This document shows, piece by piece, positions 57,317-64,000 of a stretch of 64,000 nt of DNA. The stretch comes from Castor canadensis (Eukaryota > Chordata > Mammalia > Rodentia > Castoridae). Both the position numbers and the translations under genes were made by a program. The stretch spans positions 136,409,490-136,473,489 of the forward strand of contig NC_133396.1 of NCBI RefSeq assembly GCF_047511655.1, given 5' to 3'. The notes beneath the pieces are model-generated. The model was given only the letters and a program-made list of their open reading frames with translations. It was not told where the DNA came from and did not search any database. Position 1 is the first letter of the stretch, and every line of letters begins with the position of its first letter.

Positions 57317-59464
57317 TCTAACTGTATTTCCTTAGCATTTCTAACATTTGATACACTCTTTCTACTAGTTTTATATGTAAACAAACCGTATTCTCATTAA
57401 TTAAATATACTAACAACTTTGGAGCACAAACAATTGTCTAGAATTTTAGGGAACCGCATCAGTAGTTTAATAGGAATATTTTCCTGCTATTCCATTAAAT
57501 ATATCATCACACATGTGTTGTAGGATAATACTTTCATTATAGTGACTGGGTTATTATATTTTAATGAAAATTACTGTTTTCACATCTCATAGTTTTTCAG
57601 TATATTCATTATTGTGTACATTACAAACAAACCTAGTCTGTATTACAAACATGGAGAGACTAAGCAACTGAAGAAGGAATTGTAACAATAATAATAAGAG
57701 TAGATTATTCAGACTTGTTTTGTGGCTTCTATTAGATTTAATGATATTGTATTTTGAATATTTTAGGAAAAACAATTTTACCTGCTACAAGTTGGTTACA
57801 TGTGTATTCTGAAGAAATATTCCAAGGGTAGCAGAAATTACAATGACAAATTATCTTAAAAAAAAAGTGACATCTAATTAATATCTGATTTCTTACAATT
57901 CTAAGAAGAAGAAACATACACAAAGTGTAAAAGAAAACAGATTAACAGGAGACAAAGCCATAAAATTATATTAACAAATAGCAGCATAATGAAAATTTTA
58001 TATTTTAAAACACAACATATTTTTCAAATACATCTTTCAGAAAATCAGGTTGTTGATGACACTAGTAAATATGTTGATAACCCAGACAGTAATTGGCATT
58101 TTTCTAATTGAAATGGGTATCCTTGGAGAGTAGTTCACTTTTGACATATTTACAATACAGAACACTTTCTTTTTGAGTTCTATAGTTTTAAATTGGAAGC
58201 AAAGTATTCCCCTCTGGTGTTTAAATCCTTTTCTTTATGTCTATCACAAAGAATAGTTTTACACACTTAAAGTTTCATATTTAAGTATTAAAGTTGATTC
58301 AAATCTAAAAATGTGTTGAACCACTAATGCAAAGCTGAGGATCTTCAAAAGCAAATGCTACGTGATATATGAAAAGTATTATGATACACAGACTTTGAAT
58401 TTGATGCCTGGTATATTAAATGTATGTTGCTGATACAAACAGAAGGAAGTAATACAGCAGTGAGAAAATCATCATTATCTCATCAGTACATTGCTTACTG
58501 AATCTAAAATATCTCACTCCTCTGTTGCTACACTTGTTTATAACCCATTTTTTACTTCAGTGGATAATTACACTAATACATTTCAAACACATTTTAAAAT
58601 TCACTGTACTAAATATTCTGTCAAACTGTAGCTCCAAAGCAATGCCTAGACATTTAAAAATGATGGTCATCTGAAAATCTATTCCCCCAATGAAACAGTC
58701 TCTGCTAGCTTGCAGAAGGAAAATAGTTTTTATTATTGCTTTTGTTTGTTTTTAACTTAAAATGCTATGTAGGTGAAAAGAAGGAAATGACTTTCTCTGC
58801 CTTGCCTGGTATATAAGACTAGAAAGAACCTTCAACCCTTTAAGTTTCCCAATTTAAAGAAAAAAAAGGACTTAACATATTTGCAAATGGCAAGGTTAGT
58901 AGTGGCTTTTTGGTAAGTTAAGTCTGTATGTAGTAAGATATTATTTTAGATTTTGTATAGAAGGTCACTTTAAACTGTGCACTGCTGATAAAGAAAAATC
59001 TTTTATCATGAATAAAAATTAAAATGAAAGCATCTGATGGCTTTATTCAAAGAAACCAGAAAATGTCTTGATCTCCAGTCACACAAAAATAAGAAGATAA
59101 GTAAAAATAACACATAGAATTGGTGAGGGCATATTTTTCTCTGTACTTCTTTTCATTTTCCTAATTTTATTAAAATTATTACTAAATAACACTTTCAGTT
59201 ACCAAAAATGCATTTTTCACAAGAAAAATCCAATGTATTTTTATTAAATATTTAATTTGACATCTTTTATTAATTTTTAAAAAGTTTGTATTAAAGAATG
59301 CATCAAGTGATTAAGTGAATTACTATCTGTATTTTATACGTGAAGAAAATTCTCCACTGAGTTTGTGTTCCCAGGCAATAAAGCAGTGTAGATTTACCTG
59401 TCTTCTGTCTTTATGTTAGTTTTTTCATCAAAATCTGTGAAGATACAGTGATGTGCCTGAAAGA
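57317..59464. other. Unrecognised AT-rich sequence
   Basis: No gene or nameable repeat. Very AT-rich. Confidence 0.45.
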
Positions 59465-62400
59465 AACAAAATATCTGAATCAGTAGATGCTTCACAACAT
59501 AGACTTTACACTAACATCAATCAAAAGAGACAATAAAGGTTACTTCATACTAATTAAAGGAACAATTCATCAAGAGGGACTATTAATCCTTAATATACAT
59601 GCGTCAAACTCAGGGGCACCAATCTACATTAAAAAGCTCTAATGACCCTAAGAGCACTGATAAACCCAAACACAGTGATACTAGCACACCTGAATACCAC
59701 ACTTTCACCAATAGATAGGTAATCCAGCCAAAAGATTAACAAAGAAATTTTAGAGCTACTCCACACATTAGATCAAATAGACATGGTTGATATCTACAGA
59801 GTATTTCACCCAACAATTAGGCAATATACATTCTTTACTGCAGCTCATGGAACTTTCTCCAAAATAGATCATATTTTGGGATACAAAGCAAGTCTCAACA
59901 AGTTGAAGAAAATCAAAGTAACCCCCTGCACCAGATCACAATGGAATAAAACTAGACCTCAACAACAAAAGATATCACAGAAAATATCCAAACACATGGA
60001 GACTGAACAACACAAAGCTGAAAAACCAATGGATGACTGAAGAAATAAGGGAAGAAATCAAAAAGTGACTAGAATCCAGTGAAAATGAAAATACAACCTA
60101 CCAGAATCTGTGGGACACAGCAAAAGCCATGCTAAGGGGAAAGTTTATAGCTATAAATGCCTATATTAAAAAAAAAAAGCAGAGATCTCTCAAATAAACA
60201 ATCTAATGATGCATCTTAAGCTCCTAGAAAAACAAGAACAAGCCAACTCCAAAACCAGCAGAGAGAAATAATGAAGATGAGGGCTGAGATCAGTGAGATA
60301 GAAACCAAACAAACCAAAAAATCAATGAAACAAAAGTTATTAATCTTTGAAAAGATTAACAAGTTCAACAAACCCTTAGCTAACATGACAAAATGGAGGA
60401 GAGAAAACATCCAAATTAATAAAATTAGAGATGAAAAAGGGGACATAGCCACAAATACTAACAAAATCCAGAGAATCAGTAGAGAGTATTTAAAAACTTA
60501 TATTCAAGTAAACTGGAAAACCTACATGAAATGAATAAATTCCTACATGCATATAATGAACTAAAATTGAGATATTAAACACCTAAATAGTCTTATTACA
60601 TACAATGAAATTGAAGCAGTAATAGTCTCTCAACAAAGAAGAGGATTCACTGCCAAATTTTACCAAACCTTTAAAGAAGAACTAGTTGCTATTACTAGTT
60701 AAACTTTTTCAGGAAATAGAAAGGGAAGGAACACTACTGAACTTATTCTATAAAGCCAGCATTATACTCATTCCAAAACTCAATAAAGAAGAAAGCAGAA
60801 AAGAGAATTATAGACCAATATCATTAGTGAATATAGATACAAAGATTCTCAGCAAAATAGTGGCAAACAGAATTCAACAACACATCAAAAAGATCACACA
60901 CCATGACCAAGTCAGCTTCATTTCGGGAATGCAAGAATGGTTCAACATATGTGATTCCATAAATGTACTACAGAATATAAGGACAAAAGCCACATGATCC
61001 TTTCAATAGACACAGAAAAAGCCTTTGACAAAATCCAACACCCTTTCATGATAAAAGCTCTGAAGGAATGTTCCTCAGCATAATAAAGGATATATATGAC
61101 AAACCTAGAGCCAAAATCATACTAAATGGAGAACAGAAACCATTCCCACTAAAGTCAGGAGTAAGACAGGGCTGTCTGCTTTCTCCACTCCTATTCAATA
61201 TAGTTTTGTAATTCCTAGCCAGACCAAAAGACAAAAGCAAGAAATAATAGGAAAGGAAGAAGTCAAACCATCCCTATTTGCAGGTGACATGATCCTATAC
61301 CTTAAGAGACCCCAAAACTCTACCATTAGAAGTCATAAACTATTTTGGCAAAAAGATACAAAATTATACAGAAATCAGTAGCTTTTCTCTATACAGACTG
61401 AGAAAGAAATCAGGGAAACAATCCTATTTATAACAGCTGCAAAAACAATAAAGTACCTTGGGATAAATTAAATGAAAGAAACCGAAAAACTTCTTAATGA
61501 AAACTGTAAACCATTGAAGAGAGAAATCAAAGAAGACATCAGAAGATGGAAAGACCCTCCATGCTCATGGATCAGTAGAATCAACATTGTGACAATGACC
61601 ATACTACCAAAAGCAATCTACATGTTCAACATAATCCCTATCAAAATTCTGATGACATTCTGCACAGAAATAGAAAAATCAATCCTGAAGTACATATGGA
61701 AACACAAATGACCTTGAATAGCTACAGCAATTTTCAGCAAGAAGTCCAAAACTGGAGCCATCACAATACCCAACTTCAAACTATACTACAGAGCCATAAC
61801 AATAAAAACAGCATGGTATTGGCACAAAAACAGACAGGAAGACCAATGGATCAGAATAGAAGATCTAGATTTAAACCCACACATCTTTCGCCAACTGATC
61901 TTCAACAAAGGAGCCCAAAACACATGATGGAGATAAAAGACAGCCTCTTCAACAAATGCTGCTGGGAAAACTAGATATCTCTATATAGAAGACTGAAACT
62001 AGATCCCTGTGTTTCACCCTGTAAAAAAATTAACTCAAAACTGATCAATGACCTTAATATAAGCCCGGAAACTTTGAAAATACTCCAGGAAGCAGCAGGA
62101 AATGCAACGGAACAGATAGGGATAGGGAATGACTTTCTATGCAGAACTCAAAAGGCTCAGCATCTAAGAGAAACAATGAACAAATGGGACTGCATCAAAC
62201 TAAAGAGCTTCTGCACAGCAAAGGAAACAGTCACAAGAGACAGCTCATAGAATGGGAGAAAATCTTTGCCCATTACTCATCCAATAAGGGACTAATATCC
62301 AGAATCTACAGGGAACTCAAAAATCTCAGCTTACAAAGAATCAACACTGTAATGAAGAAATGGGCACGTGAATTAAACAGGGAATTCTCAAAGGAAGAGG

Positions 62401-63570
62401 TAAAAATGGCCAGTAAATACATGAATAAGTGTTCAACTTCCCTGGTTATAAAGAGATGCAAGTCAAAACCACACTTAGATTTCATCTCATCCCAGTTAGA
62501 ATGGCCATAATCAAGGGTAATAACAACAACAAATGCTGGTGAGGATGTAGGGAAACAGGAACCCTTATATACTGCTGGTGGGAACTCAAATTAATACAAT
62601 CACTGTGGAAAGCAGTATGGAGATTTCTCAAAAAATTAGAGATAGAACTGCCATATGATCCAGTGATACCACTCCTGGGCTTCTACCCAATGGAACATAA
62701 GACAGGATACAGTAGAGACACCTTTACACCAATGTTCATCACAACTATTCACAATAGCCAAGCTTTGGAAACAACCAGGTGCCCTACAATTGATGAGTGG
62801 ATCATGAAATTATCATATATATGCACAATGGAATATTACTCAGCCATCAGGAATGATGACCTGTGGTTTGAAGGTAAATGGATGCGATTGAAGGACATCA
62901 TGTTAAGTGAAGTTAGCCAGGATCAGAAACACAAAAGAGGCATGTTTTCTCTCATACATGGAAGACAGATCCAAAAATAAATATATGAACAAAAACAAGC
63001 ATGATCATATATGACAAACTCACATCTAGAACATGTCTGTGACAGTGGAACTACTCTATGGAACGCGGGGAAGGAGAGAAAGGAAAGAGAATGATAGCAC
63101 ATCAGTAATATTGCATAACATAAGATGTGAAGGTAGGGGATATAAGGATGTGTATTGAAAGCTGCTGAAAAATGGGGAGTGGGAGATAAAGGGATAAGGG
63201 AGGGTAATGGAGGGGGTTGAAGGGACCAAAGTAAGGCACACCTACAGGGGCACACATTGAGACACCCCTTTGAATGTCAATTTAAATATTAATAATGAAA
63301 ACCAGGACTGTTAAATAGGTATAGTGTGGGGGGACTAGTGGGAAGGGGGAGGGTGAAGGAAGGAGATTAAGGTGAGGGTATATGGCTGATGGACTTCATC
63401 TACCTATATGAAACGAACTAAGAAACCTCTTCCAGTTGCTTTAAGCAGGGTGGGGAGGAGGTTAAGGGGGAGAAACAATGGGGGTAGTGTAACCAATGTA
63501 CAAAATAAATCTAATTGGAATTGTCACTATGAAAGCCCCTTGTATAATGAATATATCCTAATAAAAATTA
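59465..63570 (+). mobile_element. L1 LINE of a third subfamily, plus strand, 5'-truncated in ORF2
   Basis: Begins inside the endonuclease region ('catagactttacactaac'), runs through the whole of ORF2, and ends in a 3' UTR of about 590 bases (62981-63570) with a G-rich polypurine region (63140-63220 and 63325-63475) and a polyadenylation signal AATAAA at 63560-63565. The 3' UTR does not resemble that of the L1 at 7.1 kb or of the 34.9/48.8 kb fragments. No ORF1. Confidence 0.9.
59480..62980 (+). pseudogene. L1 ORF2 (endonuclease / reverse transcriptase / C-terminal region), broken
   Basis: Endonuclease end at 59783-60040 (VDIYRVFHP, AAHGTFSKIDHILGYKASL; the SDH motif is lost to a frameshift). 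Linker at 60271-60534. RT at 60686-60997 ([51 protein letters not shown]). The RT catalytic motif reads FAGD instead of FADD (61277-61288), so an essential Asp is gone. Post-RT at 61472-61711 ([24 protein letters not shown]). C-terminal region at 62139-62510 and 62663-62980 (IPLLGFYP, DEWIMKLSYICTMEYYSAI, SEVSQDQKHKRGMF). At least six frame breaks. The order is complete from mid endonuclease to the stop. Confidence 0.92.
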
Positions 63571-64000
63571 TTGTGGAAAGAAAGCAAAAGAAAATATATA
63601 AATATATACACTTTTCATTAATGTGGAAAAATTTTACCATTAGATTTAAAAATATTTTGCACCTCTGAAAAATAAAAATCTATGCGGTAGCACATTTTTA
63701 TATTAATATAAACATATAAGATTAATTATAAAACACCAATTTTTATGACAAGCATATATTGTTTGGTAATTAAATAAAATTTTTTATGCCAAAGTTGTGT
63801 AATTGAATCCAATAATAAGAAAGTATTTTTGTTCCAATGTCAGTTGTATTTTTTAAAAGATTTCTTATGAAATCAGAGGATTTGACAATTCTGATAGCTT
63901 ATCCTTTTCATGAATTATAATGTTTTATTATAATACTTGAAAGCTGCAGTGTGTTATGTATATTAATACAGAATTGCAAATTTGGAGGTCAGAAGTCATT
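63571..64000. other. Unrecognised AT-rich sequence
   Basis: A-rich right after the L1 3' end (its tail), then AT-rich sequence with nothing recognisable. Confidence 0.45.

Noticed and set aside
1..64000. Search for an undescribed system, CRISPR array, operon or complete provirus
   Set aside because: No regularly spaced repeats, no gene cluster, and only solo or partial LTRs without internal coding regions were seen. The window is a mammalian repeat-rich gene desert as far as I can read it.

Overview
This is AT-rich, gene-poor mammalian nuclear DNA. I find no intact host protein-coding gene, no rRNA or functional tRNA gene, no CRISPR array and no bacterial feature. Almost everything recognisable is retrotransposon-derived. 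The composite SINEs (a B1-like monomer, sometimes two, followed by an Ala-tRNA/ID-like tail), the young L1 family with its own pyrimidine-rich (on the + strand) 3' UTR, and the medium-age MaLR LTRs point to a rodent. A beaver-like (Castorimorpha) source is my best guess. It rests on recall of the repeat types, not on a search.

Layout. 0.35-1.7 kb: an L1 3' end abuts a SUMO1 processed pseudogene in the same orientation. 3.8-4.4 kb: an ancient L1 with a (TG)n array. 6.2-14 kb: an old + strand L1 is broken by a MaLR LTR and then by a full-length (about 6.7 kb) minus-strand L1 with a recognisable YY1-type 5' end, a decayed ORF1 and a decayed ORF2. 14-20.4 kb: old L1, L2/MIR and MER2 (Tigger) fragments, including an L1 with a 5' inversion of the twin-priming type. 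20.5-25.1 kb: composite SINEs, a second MER2 copy and an (AT)n array. 24.6-34.6 kb: two + strand L1 copies, both lacking their 3' ends. 36-43.7 kb: a MER5A copy, a cluster of three MaLR LTRs and a 5'-truncated young L1 with target-site duplications. 44-59 kb: mostly unrecognised AT-rich sequence with scattered SINEs, L1 3' ends, an MLT1 LTR and an inverted repeat. 59.5-63.6 kb: an L1 ORF2 plus 3' UTR of a separate subfamily.

There are no host genes working together here. The window reads as an intergenic or deep intronic archive of successive retrotransposition. The most interesting items are mechanistic: a possible SUMO1-L1 chimeric retrocopy, a twin-priming inversion, a possible short 3' transduction, a three-part SINE, and L1 copies that keep their 5' ends but lack 3' ends. 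I did not find convincing evidence of an undescribed biological system. Boundaries of old repeats are approximate (tens of bases) because they were judged by eye against remembered consensus features.
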